From assembly GCA_949126835.1 (NCBI GenBank), contig OX421508.1, forward strand, positions 19,108,598-19,172,597: 64,000 nucleotides of DNA, written 5' to 3'. The notes beneath the pieces are model-generated. The model saw nothing but the letters and a program-made list of their open reading frames with translations. It was not told the DNA's origin and did not search any database. This document shows, piece after piece, positions 1-11,483 of the stretch. Both the position numbers and the translations under genes were made by a program. This DNA comes from Anisus vortex (lineage: Eukaryota; Mollusca; Gastropoda; Planorbidae). The first letter of the stretch is position 1; each line of letters opens with the position of its first letter.

Positions 1-3000
1 TATCTCTGCGTAGTGGCTCTCTAAAGTCAGACGAGCGTGGGTAATCTCTTGATCCATAATCCCGGGTAGAATCCCTAAAATCCCTGCTACTCTTTTCCCC
101 AATGTAGTCACCACTTGATCGTGGGGAGATGAAATCCCTGGGCCTTCCAAGGTTTTCCCGTCTGTCTTCTCGTAGACTAGAACTAAACGCTTCCCTAAAA
201 GATCTGTGTATGGACATTGATGATAAATTGTTACTAGTTTGTTTTTTTTTAGTTTGTAAGTTAACCAATATTTTTAGTAAGAAACATGCATGTGTATATA
301 TCTTTATATATATATATATGATCTATAAAAAAAAGTATTGTGTGTCTAGATAGAAACAAAGATGTGAATTACCCAGAATCTCCTGATAAGCTTAAACGAG
401 GAGAAAGCAAAAAGTCACGAGAACCTGAGCCAAAGTCTCTATCTCGCAGACTGCTTCTCAGCGGACTGAGCCTGCAAAAGATAATACAACATTATTATGA
501 TGAAACGATTGGCTTAATAACAGAATAACCCTTACAGTCTACTCATCCATAAATACAGCCTAGCCATTGCTTAAGGTATTTAATTACATTTACCTGTCTA
601 AAAGTCTGCTGCTTTCACGCGGAGGTGAAGAATAAAGATCTCTGGATCTGGAAGGGAGGCCTCTTTCAAAATCATCATCAAATCTGTCCCTTCGACCTGA
701 CATAATGGAATTTAAAATAAAAATTACTGTTTTTGTGACATGTCATCAATACATTTTTTTGTATTATGATTTGAATACAGAAAACACAGAGCAAAGTAAG
801 AATAAGAAAAAGGAAAGGGAGAGAAAAATAAATTGCTAAGTCAGGTATTGTGAATATGGTGAAGAGAACTGATATAAATACAATAGTTTTATGCAAAACA
901 AAGATCTATATTATATTGGTATGTTTTGTTTAGTAACGTACATTCCACAAATTAGACCTTTTAATGTTTCTGAAATTATATACCGTAAAATCTATGACCC
1001 CCTCTTGTATAAAGGATTGGTGTCTGACTTGCCGGGGTAAGCGTACAATTTTCTTTCATAAATTATGCAAATATTTTGTTTTAAAAGCAACACGCTGTTA
1101 AACAGTATTACAGTAGTAAAAGGCATAAGGAGACAGATGCTGATAGAAAAGGGTTATTGCCACATTCAACTACATTTCAAGATTTGTTCATTATTTTATA
1201 GTCTTAGTGATATAGGTAATGGTAATCCATCATAAATTTCAATTGATATCTGAACCTATGAAAAACACAATTTTACATTTATTTGCACGTAAGCCGTATC
1301 CTTTTTTCTTTGACATAAAAATTGTGTAAAAATTGTACAGCTTAGACTTGAGATTTTATGGAACGGATATGTGAGATTATAAAGTTTACCCTTACTTTTA
1401 CTCAAAGGTGGACCTCTGCCTCTATCTGAATCAAATCCTCTTGACATCATGGGTACTTTTCTTGGTGGAGAGTCATCGTCACGACTAGAATGCCTGGAAT
1501 TGATTTAAAAAAAAACAAAAAACCATTTCAATATAAGGTGATCTAAATGGTCTAGGGGGCACGGTAGCCGTGCGGAAGCGCGTTAGACTGGCAAGCCGAA
1601 GATCCCGGTTCGAATCTTGGTGCAGGCTAGGATTTTTTCCCGGGTCTGGAAGGTGTCCCTGAGTCTACCCAGCTCTGATGGGTACCTAACATTAGTCATT
1701 AGTGGGGGGTAAAGTAAAGGCGGCTGTGCATAGTGCTGGCCACACAATCACCTAGTATGCTGTGGCCACAGAAACTGGTGAACGCTGATCTCAATTCGGT
1801 CCGACAGGTACTTTACTTTAAATGGTATAATTATGGAAGACTTTTGTTAAGCAGCAGCACAATAACCTACAAACAGTGGTTGTACAATTTTCACTTTCTT
1901 TTACGATGAAATAACACAGCCCGTCCAGTATTGTACAGTTAATGTATCCTCTTCCTTTTACTAATAAATACACTTTTGTATTTTGTTCTTCTGTGTTATA
2001 TTTATAACTTTATAGAATTAAAGATATTTTTAATAAAATAATGAATGTTGGCAAACTTATTTGTAGCTGTTAACTTTTACCAAAAAAGATGAAGCTATAT
2101 ATATGTACCATCTGGCTCATGAAATAAAGCAGATTGGAATCTTTTTATATATGATATACATGATTTTAACAAGATGAAGTTCCAATTACACAAGAAAACA
2201 ATATCAGTATTAGTTCAGCTTCCAGTGAGTAAGAAAGTCCAAAGGCTTAATGCCTAGAACTAGTAGGGTTAACAGGGTATGCACTTTAAATGATTGCGGC
2301 TGTATTTTAGTTTAGTGGCAAAAAATACCAACAAGAACAATTGGGTGTTGTTCGGTTTTTGTTTTTTAATACTAACACTATTTTTTATTGAATTACATAG
2401 TTTATGTTGAACTTTAATTTTTTATTTATGTGTTGTTTTCTACTTTGTTATGTCTATGTCATACTTATTTACTTTAAGGTAATTATAGATACAGGAGAAA
2501 AAATTCAAAAGCTATGAACTGAAATGTACAATAAAATACATTTTCTGCAAGATAAATAAAAAGAATAATAAGAACTATTTTATAGCAATATGCCTTAAAA
2601 AAAATTTAATTAATAAAAACATTTTTAAAAATTACAGATTGAGCTACACGAAAAAAGACATTTTTATTTATTCTTCACCATAGTACCATACTAAGGTCAA
2701 AACCAAGGCCATTTAATTTTTTTAAGCAAAATAACCAGCATTATTACTTATTTGTTTCCCTTTAAAAAATATATACTTTATAGGGTTTGTCAATTGTTTT
2801 TTGCATGCCAATAATTATATGTTCAAAGACATCCAAAAAGCTTTACAATACATGTACACTACATAAAAATATATTATGATACTCTTTCTGGGTTTAGTTG
2901 CCAAGTTAAAGCACTGGCTTTGATAAACACACTGATTTTTTTTCCCCGGATCCTAGCGTCTATCCGGGTCTGGTAGGTATCTGATATCATTATTACCAAA

Positions 3001-3416
3001 AGTATAGGCAGTTGGGCATTGTAATAGTGACCACAGTCCAATGGCCAAATATACTCGTGAAAGTTACTTCACAAGCCCTATGGAACAATAATGTTTTCCC
3101 AAACTTTCCTTACCTATCTGGTAAGGGCAAGATGAGATGTCAGTAAAAAATGTTTAACAACATTTGTATAGTTCTCAAGATGCTAATCTAAAGACATGTC
3201 ATGTGTTTAGAACAAAGTTTTACAGAAGAGCACATGCAAATTTATTTACCTTGGTGGACCACCCCTGCCTCTTGAAAATCCATCACCACGCCCCCTGTAA
3301 CTTCCTCTACCTCGAAATTCTGAAGAGTAGCCTCCTCTGCCTCTGAACCCTCCACGGGGACCACCTCTGCCACGTGAGCTTCGCCCACGGCTACTTCTAC
3401 CTCGATACTCTGACAT
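1..3416 (-). CDS. RG/RS-rich low-complexity protein, N-terminal part (runs off left edge)
   Basis: Five coding exons join in frame on the minus strand: 3250-3416, 1396-1493, 594-696, 373-471 and 1-203 (open at the window edge). Every junction has GT donors and AG acceptors and keeps phase, giving 223 residues. The start ATG is at 3416-3414, 22 nt inside an exon whose acceptor is at about 3439. Residues 1-56 are an RG/RGG box (repeated RGRG, RGGF, RGRGG). Residues 57-223 are rich in Ser, Arg and Asp, with SRD, RRDR and DYGSRDYP-type motifs. The composition suggests a nuclear RNA-binding or splicing-associated protein, but no folded domain is present in the visible part and I do not recognise the family. 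RBMX-like, ZNF326/AKAP8-like and similar disordered proteins remain possible. A SINE lies in the first intron. A non-coding first exon may lie further right, possibly inside the transposon at 4266-6577. Confidence 0.7.
1556..1817 (+). repeat. tRNA-derived SINE, family A, near full length
   Basis: The head is tRNA-like: a box-A-like stretch around TAGCCGTGCGGAAGCG and a box-B-like GGTTCGAATC. A unique body follows (GTGTCCCTGAGTCTACCCAG, then GCTGTGGCCACAGAAACTGG), ending in GGTACTTTACTT. The same body recurs at 10066, 12425 (-), 16755, 18450 (-) and elsewhere, so it is an interspersed family, not a tRNA gene. It sits in an intron of the RG/RS gene, opposite to its direction. Confidence 0.85.
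2920..3085 (+). repeat. Degenerate SINE family A fragment
   Basis: Shares in order the body motifs of the 1556 copy: CCGGGTCTGGTAGGT, a GGCAGTTGGGCATTG segment, then a TTCACAAGCCCTATGG end. It is clearly older and more diverged, and the tRNA-like head is barely recognisable. Confidence 0.5.
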
Positions 3417-3769
3417 TTAATGATTATTGCAAGCCAACCTGAAAAACAAATGTATCAAATTTAGTTACTAAATATTATTGTCCTTCTATTAATTAATATC
3501 TTTCTGAACTATGACAGCATCAATATTTTATATGTATTATAAGTCAATTCTTTTTTCCTGGTCTTTTAAAGCATTCCTAAGTCTTATACATAAATTAGAA
3601 CAGGTTGCAGAAACTTGTATTTAGGTTCCAAGGAGAAAAATTATTCATTATCTATATATATATATATAAAGTAGACTGTGTGTGGATTCTGATCCCTATT
3701 GGTTAATTTAATGACACGTGACCATATTGTCTCATATTTGAGTTATGCAATCTCGCTTTCTGCATGTGT

Positions 3770-3850
3770 CCTCCCTAGCTGAGTGTTAAGCGTATCCGAC
3801 TGCCATGCAGGCAACCTGTGTTCGATTCCCCACTGATTGGTGTTTACTTC
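3770..3850 (+). repeat. tRNA-like SINE head, isolated
   Basis: A box-A-like TAGCTGAGTGTTAAGCG and a box-B-like TGTTCGATTCC lie about 45 bp apart, as in a tRNA gene. There is no convincing acceptor-stem pairing, so this is read as a SINE head and not a functional tRNA. Confidence 0.4.
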
Positions 3851-4265
3851 TCAGCCAGGAATAGTACAAACTTTTTGCTAAATAAAAAGACATTACCTTT
3901 TTTAACCCAATTAAGATAGATTGTCTTAGTGAATAAAACTTGAAATGGTTAGATTATTACACAAGGCAACAAGACAGGGCTCTACATAATACCATAAACA
4001 GGGATAAAACCGTCATTCGCCAAAAATTAAGAAAAAATATTTTCATGACAGTGAGAAAGGAATTGCTGCTCACTATCTATCATATAAAATGTATACAATA
4101 TAATGTGCATAATTAACTCATATTACAATTTTAATAATCAACATTTTATCTGTAGGTTAATTGAAAATACTGGTAAAATGTTCAAACATAATTGTAGGAA
4201 TTCCGCCAAAATTAGGAAATTGACCTCCCCGTTCCTATATTAGGATTACAATATAATAGTAGTAG

Positions 4266-6577
4266 CAGGGTTCCCACTCTTTTTCAGAAAAAAAATTCCT
4301 GACTGTTTCCTGACTATTTCCTTGCTATAAGAGCAAAATTCCTGGTTACCAAAATGAATTTAAATTTACTATATAACGAGTATAATTCTACTTACATAAA
4401 GTCTAAACACAACATAAACTGACGATTCAGATTTAATAATTCAATTAAATCTTTTATTTAGTACAGATAATAAACTTTAATCACAAAATTATTAATTTTG
4501 TACAACTTTTATTTTCTCCTCAATGACACTTGTCATTTCTCCCAATGCTTTTGTTTTGAGAGAAATGTGGTGGGCTTTGCAATAGTTGTGTAGTTTCTGA
4601 TGTCTTATCTTCATTGATAATGACTGGGAAAGACACACAAAGTGTTTTATATTATAAATATAAATAGGCAAATAAGTCTACTTAATAACATAAAAAAGCC
4701 AAAATCATGATGATATTAGTGTTGCTTAGCTCTAAGTCAATATTATCTTGCTAAATATAACTAGAAATGTCTTTAAGAGAGGCTACTATTAGTATCTCAT
4801 TTACTAAAAGTAGGTAACTAATTGAAAAAAATATTTTGTAAGCCTAGTAACAAAGACAAAAAAGGACAACTGGGTCTGACTTAAGGATTAAAAATAATTA
4901 AGAGTGATTTCCCTTGCTTTATATACATTTCGTACTTTTTAATTAAAAAGCCTTTGCGTCCATTTTTTTAAATAAATTAAAAATTATATAATTAGTCCAA
5001 TTATTTATCCATATCATGAAAAAGCTTGATTGCAAATACATCAATATTTCCTATTTTTATTTTATGATATGCAGAATCAGTGAATTCGAGGTCACAAACT
5101 TCAAAGTCAAAGACATCAAAACTAAAATCAAACAAACTACTAGGGCCTAAATATACATTGTATAACATGTTTAAGTTTTGAAACCCCAATCATAGTTAGC
5201 CTATAGGCCTACACTAAAATAAATTTTGAAACCACATTCAAACAACTGTCTAAACAAAATTAGGCATGGACTAGAACTATAGTTTCTTAGCAACAAATTC
5301 CGACGCGAAAATCGGACATTCACATTAGCCCATTAACTACTACTAGATCTATGGCAAGTGGCAAGCCTATGGCTATGACGCTATGGCTACGGTTACTAGA
5401 TGTTCTTTAATTCATTTTATCAGAGCCTTAGCCTAATATTTAAATAAATGACTCTTATATAATATTTAAAACAATTGTGAGCGAAAATTCCAATTTAATG
5501 TGTTCTTAAATGATAGTAGGCCTACATTTGCCATAAAATGAACAAAAGATTGAAAACATTCTAAAATAATTTTTTTTCGCGAGACAAAACTAGGTCATCT
5601 TTGTCTTAGGCAAAATCGGCCGTTTTAACCCAAGTAGGCCTAATTAATTACATAAAGTCTAAAGTCAAGTATATCTTATAAGTTTACAGGCGTTCCTTCT
5701 AGACAGAAGATTATTACGTCCACTAGGCCCAAAACTCCTGCAGGGCGACAGGGATCCGCCGGTGGCAGGGATAGAACCCGCGACCTGTCAGTTGGTTTTT
5801 GGCTGACAGGCCGGTGAACTAACCGCTGGACCAGCCGGCTTAGGGCATGTTAAGTTTATACAAGTATAGGCTAATATATAATGGAAGACTTATAGTAATG
5901 GGCGAAGTATTGGCTTAGGCTTACTAAGACTAAAAGAAGAATGATTTTGTTTTTGTAAATGGTCAATTGATCAAAATCATAATGGCTGTGCTGATATAAA
6001 ATTAATAACATTGAGGACGTTGACCCGTCCTTGACCTTTGATCTTGTATTTTTGGAACTTACGACAGTGGACAGTAGCAGTAAGAATCACTACGAATAGG
6101 CCTAGGCCTATGCATTTTTAAACATAAAACAAAACAATACAAGATACTTGCCTTAAAGAAAATCAGCAAAGCCAAGTCAGAAAATTACCGATAGTACTTT
6201 TAGTAGGCATAAGTGTTAAAAAAACGGCGAGATCGCTAAAGGATTAAATGAATGATCACAAACGTAAAACATAGACGACATAGTGAACTAGTCCTCCGAC
6301 CTCGATATATTTAGGAATAGATTCGCCTATCCCTTTGTTTTAAATTCTCAGTGTGCATTGGGTGGAAAACACAAAAAAAGGGCGCTAATGATCGAAAAAT
6401 ACACATTCTGCGAGGAAAAACTATGCATCTGTGACATTTTTGTTTTGGGTTTTTGTCTTCTTTTTTTTCCCGGCTTTTTAGACCTTTTTCCTTTCTAAAT
6501 CCCGTCTTTTACGGCCGGATAAAATTTTACTGAATTCCCGTCTAATTCCCGACTTTCCCGGAAGCGTGGGAACCCTG
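4266..6577. mobile_element. hAT-like DNA transposon, about 2.3 kb
   Basis: Begins CAGGGTTCCCAC and ends GTGGGAACCCTG, a perfect 12-bp terminal inverted repeat. Both ends continue into similar but decayed subterminal sequence (short motifs around TTCCTGACT on the left and TTCCCGACT on the right). TAGTAGTAG abuts both sides; this is compatible with an 8-9 bp target duplication, but the trinucleotide makes its length ambiguous. The minus strand at about 4495-4630 holds a possible terminal exon: AG acceptor, then a 43-residue open frame beginning SLSMKIRHQKLHNYCKAHH and ending in TAA. A short minus-strand frame at 5001-5189 has no recognisable homology. No intact transposase is seen. A tRNA-derived SINE is nested at 5690-5842. 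Confidence 0.65.
5690..5842 (-). repeat. tRNA-derived SINE, family E, nested in the hAT element
   Basis: On the minus strand it starts AGCCGGCTGGTCCAGCGGTT (box-A-like) and contains box-B-like GGGTTCTATCCC. It then runs into a tail containing GGACGTAATAATCTTCTG. Tail relatives lie at 10786-10862 and 26241-26312. Head relatives lie inside hAT copies at about 44849 and 60736. Confidence 0.65.
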
Positions 6578-6710
6578 TAGTAGTAGTTGCGTATTTGGCG
6601 GGTTACACAAAATTAAATGGCTACAAATCATTTAAATGCTGGGTCTTTATGAATGTATTGTTTGTTGTAAAAAAAAAAAAAATAACAATGGTTTTTGCTA
6701 CATTATATAT

Positions 6711-7212
6711 CTTTTTGTGTGTGTTTTTAAATTCAATTTATATGTCAATATGTCTATGAAAGCAAAACCAATTAAACATGATTTTTTGTATTATTAACGT
6801 GTAAACCTTTTACTTTTATTTGCATTATAAAATTCCCTTTTTGTGTGTGTTTTTAAATTCAATTTATATGTCAATATGTCTATGAAAGCAAAACCAATTA
6901 AACATGATTTTTTGTATTATTAACGTGTAAACCCTTTACTTTTATTTGCATTATAAAATTCCCTTTTTGTGTGTGTTTTTAAATTCAATTTATATGTCAA
7001 TATGTCTATGAAAGCAAAACCAATTAAACATGATTTTTTGTATTATTAACGTGTAAACCTTTTACTTTTATTTGCATTATAAAATTCCCTTTTTGTGTGT
7101 GTTTTTAAATTCAATTTATATGTCAATATGTCTATGAAAGCAAAACCAATTAAACATGATTTTTTGTATTATTAACGTGTAAACCTTTTACTTTTATTTG
7201 CATTATAAAATT
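6711..7212. repeat. 126-bp tandem repeat, 4 copies
   Basis: The word TTAAATTCAATTTATATG recurs at about 6727, 6853, 6979 and 7105, exactly 126 bp apart. Copies are almost identical (CCTTTTAC versus CCCTTTAC in one), so the array is young or homogenised. 126 is divisible by 3, but every unit carries stops. Confidence 0.95.
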
Positions 7213-9120
7213 GCTAAATGCTAAAATATAACATTTTGCAAAAGTTCACCATTCAGACAAATGTTATTTATGTCTCCGGAATTTGGCATGGATCTTACAA
7301 AATATTTCACAGAGAACCAAAAAACTCGTGGGCTAACGCAGGTAAACAATTACCAAGCGTTTTTTTTCTCTTCAAAATTGATTTATTTGCAAATAAATAA
7401 TATAAATGACAAGCGTACATTACGTCTACTTTCTAAACAATTTTAATATTGGACATCACAATTTTCATATTGCCATATTTGGTAATTGTAACATCTAGAT
7501 CTGGCCTAGGGCTAAAGACTTTAAACTATAAAGATAGCCTATAGTGCCAACTGATTGGGAATATTTTGGTTGTAAAATTAAAACAATTTTATAGAAATAT
7601 TGATATTTTTATTTATTATTGATATATTGATATATTATTACTTTTTGTGAGTTTATTTGCCATATTGCTCATCTTAGTAATTCTTATTGTCAAATCTACC
7701 AAAACAACAATTAAAAAATAAATTAAACTCAAAACCTATAACTGGCCTACTACATCACCTTTTAATAGTTTTTTTTATAGTAAACTACCAATATCAACAT
7801 AGGCCTAGGCTAGTTGCCTACCTAATCCTAAAGGGTTAACCTAAAGACAATAAAATGTCTTACTTGATTTTCATAGAGGAACATATATATAAATATAATA
7901 AGAGTAATAAAAGAGTTAAAAGACTTAAAGAGGGACCACACTCAAATATTTTTCTAAGAAATTGCTTAGGCCAACAATTTACAAATCTCAAATGAAATCC
8001 AAGAAAAATGCAAATTGAATGAAATTGAAAGTAGGTCAGCTCTTACTCTCAGCTGGGACTTAGACTTATCAACTTTTTAAATTTAATTTTTATTTAAAAC
8101 TAATTAGGCTACTTAAACTTAAAATAGACCTATAGTATAGGCCTAACTATAATTCTAAAATGAAATAATGACTGCATGAACTGCATGCTGTCTTAGACTG
8201 TCTAGTCAGTAACTTAAAAATGTAGGTTTATAATTCTAGATGGTTAGTTCTTATATTTTACTACACTCATTAATGATAATGATGAACCATATATTTATTA
8301 TTATTTATACATGTATTGTATTATTTATTTAATTTAAATTTATATAGGCTAGCTCAGTGTCAAAATGTCCATTCAATCAATTTCAATCATACAATGAATG
8401 ATTATGATAGAATGATAGAATGACGTACGAGTACGAGTAGGCCTACTTAAGTTAAAATTAAAGCTTGGTAATCTTTTTACCTGTGGTACCCCACGAAAGT
8501 ATACGGTCATGAATGAAAGATTTTAAAGTCCCTTTTTGCTTTTTGTTTAAAAAATTACCAAATATTTTTTTTTTTTAAAGATAAATTAAAATTACTTATT
8601 TTTATGTTGCCTACAGAACGAAAAAAATAATTTAAAGATGGTGGCATTGCCAATGGACTCATTGGTGAACATGTCGATAAAAACACATCGTTAAACTATC
8701 CAATTTCAGAACTATTATTTATATACTTTGAAACACCCGAATGTCTGTATTTTACAATATACGAGGCATTAAATTTTATGATAATACAAAAAATATTAAT
8801 AAATTTTACAGACCTTAAAATTACAAGTCAGACGCCAATCTAACGTTCCAGGATTAGGTATTTTGGTTAGAGAAGTTGTCTTTATGCCAACTCTCAGTTT
8901 TGACAACGACATGATTTTTTCTTATGCACTGGTATATTATATCTATGCTCTGGTATTATGTGTAGGCCTAACGTATAGATTAGTGGTTACGCCCTTTTTT
9001 GTCTCAGTGTAAATTTTTATTTTATTTTCAGGTGGTGATCAGCTTAATATATTTTATATAATTATAGCTTAAATTATGAAAACTCAAAACACGTGTTTTT
9101 TTTTATCACTGGTCAAACAT
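7213..9120. other. Intergenic AT-rich DNA, nothing recognised
   Basis: No convincing exon, RNA gene or repeat. The stretch is very AT-rich with scattered TAGGCCTA-like words. Short open frames at 7218-7446 lack coding character. Confidence 0.6.
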
Positions 9121-9149
9121 CACCATCATTGATGGTGCCATACAGTCTC

Positions 9150-10020
9150 GGAAGACGATTATACAATATATTATTTGCGCTCTTGTGATTTCGCCAGCCT
9201 TGTGGCATTGGATGTGTCTGTATAGACCTATCCTTTGTCGCATCTCTGGCACTTGAAAGTGGGGCCGTTTGAGTTGGTCAGGGGCAGACTTTAAGCTTAA
9301 TATGTTCGAAAGATCTTACGTTTTTTTCACTGCTCTTTTAGCCTCCACGATAAGTTGAAGTCTGCCCTCTGCAGCATTTTACCGGTGTGCACTTCTCCAT
9401 CTACTTCTGTTCTGAGCCATGTTCTCCCAGTTTCCGACCTCTACATCTATAACCTTTAAGTCGCGCTTGCAGACGTTCTTGAACCTTGCGTTGAGGACGG
9501 CCGGTATTCCTCTTGCCTTCCGCGAGCTCAACATATAGCAGCAGGTCTTTTGGGATTCGCCCATCCTCCATACTGGAAACATGGCCAAGCCATTGGAGAC
9601 GTATAGTATGGCGTCGTAGGCGAAGGAGAGTGACCATGCTAGGCATATGTTAGACCGTTACAAGACCTCGCTGTTTGTAATGCGATCCTTCCAAGAGATC
9701 CCAAGTAGCCTATGCGTCTGATGCAGCAGCGCACGTGGAAAGAATAGAGTCTCTTTTCTTGCGAGATGTAGGCTACAAGGTCCAAATTTCACTGGCGTAC
9801 AGGAGAGTGCTGATCACACATACCGTACACAGCTACATTTGTGTATTAATGGTCAGCATCTTGTTGTCCCCTACTCTTTGAGTTAGCTTAGATAAAGCTG
9901 TGGATGCCTATTGACAATTGTCTTGCTGATTTCTGTGTCCAGTGATAGATTGGTGGTGATGGTGGAGCCAAGGTATGTGAACTGATCAACAACACCTAAT
10001 TTGGTACCTGTAACTGTTTT
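9150..10020 (-). pseudogene. Remnant of a non-LTR retrotransposon ORF2 (C-terminal part)
   Basis: The minus strand encodes RRHTIRLQWLGHVSSMEDGR, then in a shifted frame a KDLLLYVEL / GRPQ / CKRDLK block. This is the run found at the C-terminus of many animal LINE polymerases (LRWLGHVxRMxDxRIPK...GRPxxRxxDxxKRDL). Further downstream is a CQRC...H type zinc-knuckle remnant around 9160-9250. The frame changes near 9590 and stops interrupt it, so it is dead. The upstream polymerase domain extends towards 10020 in broken form. Confidence 0.75.
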
Positions 10021-10065
10021 TTGTGGGTCAGCTCTTGCCTACCTATATAGGCTATTATATGGGGA

Positions 10066-10250
10066 GAGGCACGGTAGCCGAGCGGCAGCGCGTTCGACTG
10101 GCGATCCGAAGGTCCTGGGTTTGAATCCTGGTGAAGCCTGATCTATATGTGCTGGCCACACATCCCCTTGTATGCCGTGGCCACAGAAACTGGTGAACGC
10201 TGCTTCACCAGCCCTATGATCAGTTTGGTCCGAATAGGGTACTTTACTTA
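10066..10250 (+). repeat. SINE family A with internal deletion
   Basis: The tRNA-like head (GGCACGGTAGCCGAGCGGCA, then GGGTTTGAATCC) is joined directly to the 3' body (GTGCTGGCCACACATCCC ... GTACTTTACTT). About 90 bp of the middle present in the 1556 copy are missing. Confidence 0.85.
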
Positions 10251-10785
10251 CTTACTATATCTTATGGACAACATTATAAGATAGATGTTACTTTAATGAA
10301 TTTCCAATTAATGAATGACCGTCGGGCTGCAACACGAAGACCTGGCCAGGCTCTAAACCTGCCTTAGATCAGTTTTGTTCGTCCTGCAGGAGCCTAGGTT
10401 TAAATTATAGGAGGCATTCTTCACGTTGTCCTATATTATAATAGTTCTAATAATATAACCTTTTAACTCTATAGAATCGTCTGCGTAGTCTACTTACTAC
10501 ATTACTTATCAAATATGTTAATTAAAGATGTGTAAAATAATTCACCAGCAAATATAGGCTATATTAATATAAAGCCTATCTTTCAGTCCTTCTAAAATGT
10601 ATAATAACGGTGGAAAGTTGAAATGCTTATAAGCATTATTATCATTATAGCCTATTCCAGAATCCACCCAGATTCGTACGCAGAATAGGGTTTATGTAAA
10701 GAGTCTTGTCGATGTCCATTATAATTTATAAGACACTTGATTGATTTCCCGTTAAGGCTAGGCCAATCAATTTACATTTTAATTT

Positions 10786-10862
10786 TATCTTATCTTATAC
10801 ATTACAGACACTCATTCTATAAAGAAGATTATTGCGTCCTACGCTCATCCGTGGTCCGAGTC
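10786..10862 (-). repeat. SINE family E tail fragment
   Basis: About 75 bp nearly identical to 26241-26312: a (TCTTA)-type run, ATTACAGACACTC, then TATAAAGAAGATTATTG and TCCTACGCTCATCCGTGGTC. The pentamer run is the presumed 3' tail when read on the minus strand. Confidence 0.6.
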
Positions 10863-11483
10863 TAGTCTGGCATTTTTATTATAATCTTAATTATAACCAT
10901 TGTGTAAGCCGCAAACGCGAGGCGCGTAGAGCAAACAAAAAAGCATATTAATAGCATATTAACATCAAGGGGTCACCACGATCATAAAAGGGGCTTAGAG
11001 GTTCGCATTATGTGTCACGCTGTACTTGTTAAAAAAAAAAAGAAGTAGCCTACAACTTCTCTTTCTTCCTAAATCACCCCAATTGACAGCAACTTTTTTT
11101 CTGTAAGCCAGATGTAATTTCATGTAAATATATAAAACAATTATGTCCGGCTTAGACACATAACAACTTAAAACAAGATTTCATGCTTAAAAATACAAAT
11201 TAGGCCAATTTAAATTATGACTATTTGCATTTTTTTGCCAATATAATAAAAAATAATCTTTAAAACATTAAAAGCATTTGAACAGAATTTTAAAAATCCA
11301 ACATTTGAATATTATTCTAAAAATAGGTGTCTCGTGACCAGGTAGAGATCTTTGTAAACTGAAAGGAAACGGGGAGGAACGGAATTTCTTACACTAGACT
11401 AGTCTATATCTAGTCATCATAACTGCAGAAAACTACGGACCTTTTTTTTTTACCTTTGGATAAAGTTTAGTTTAAACTTTAAA

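Noticed and set aside
10066..10140. tRNA gene
   Set aside because: Promoter boxes are present but the sequence continues into a dispersed SINE body, and the cloverleaf is not well formed.
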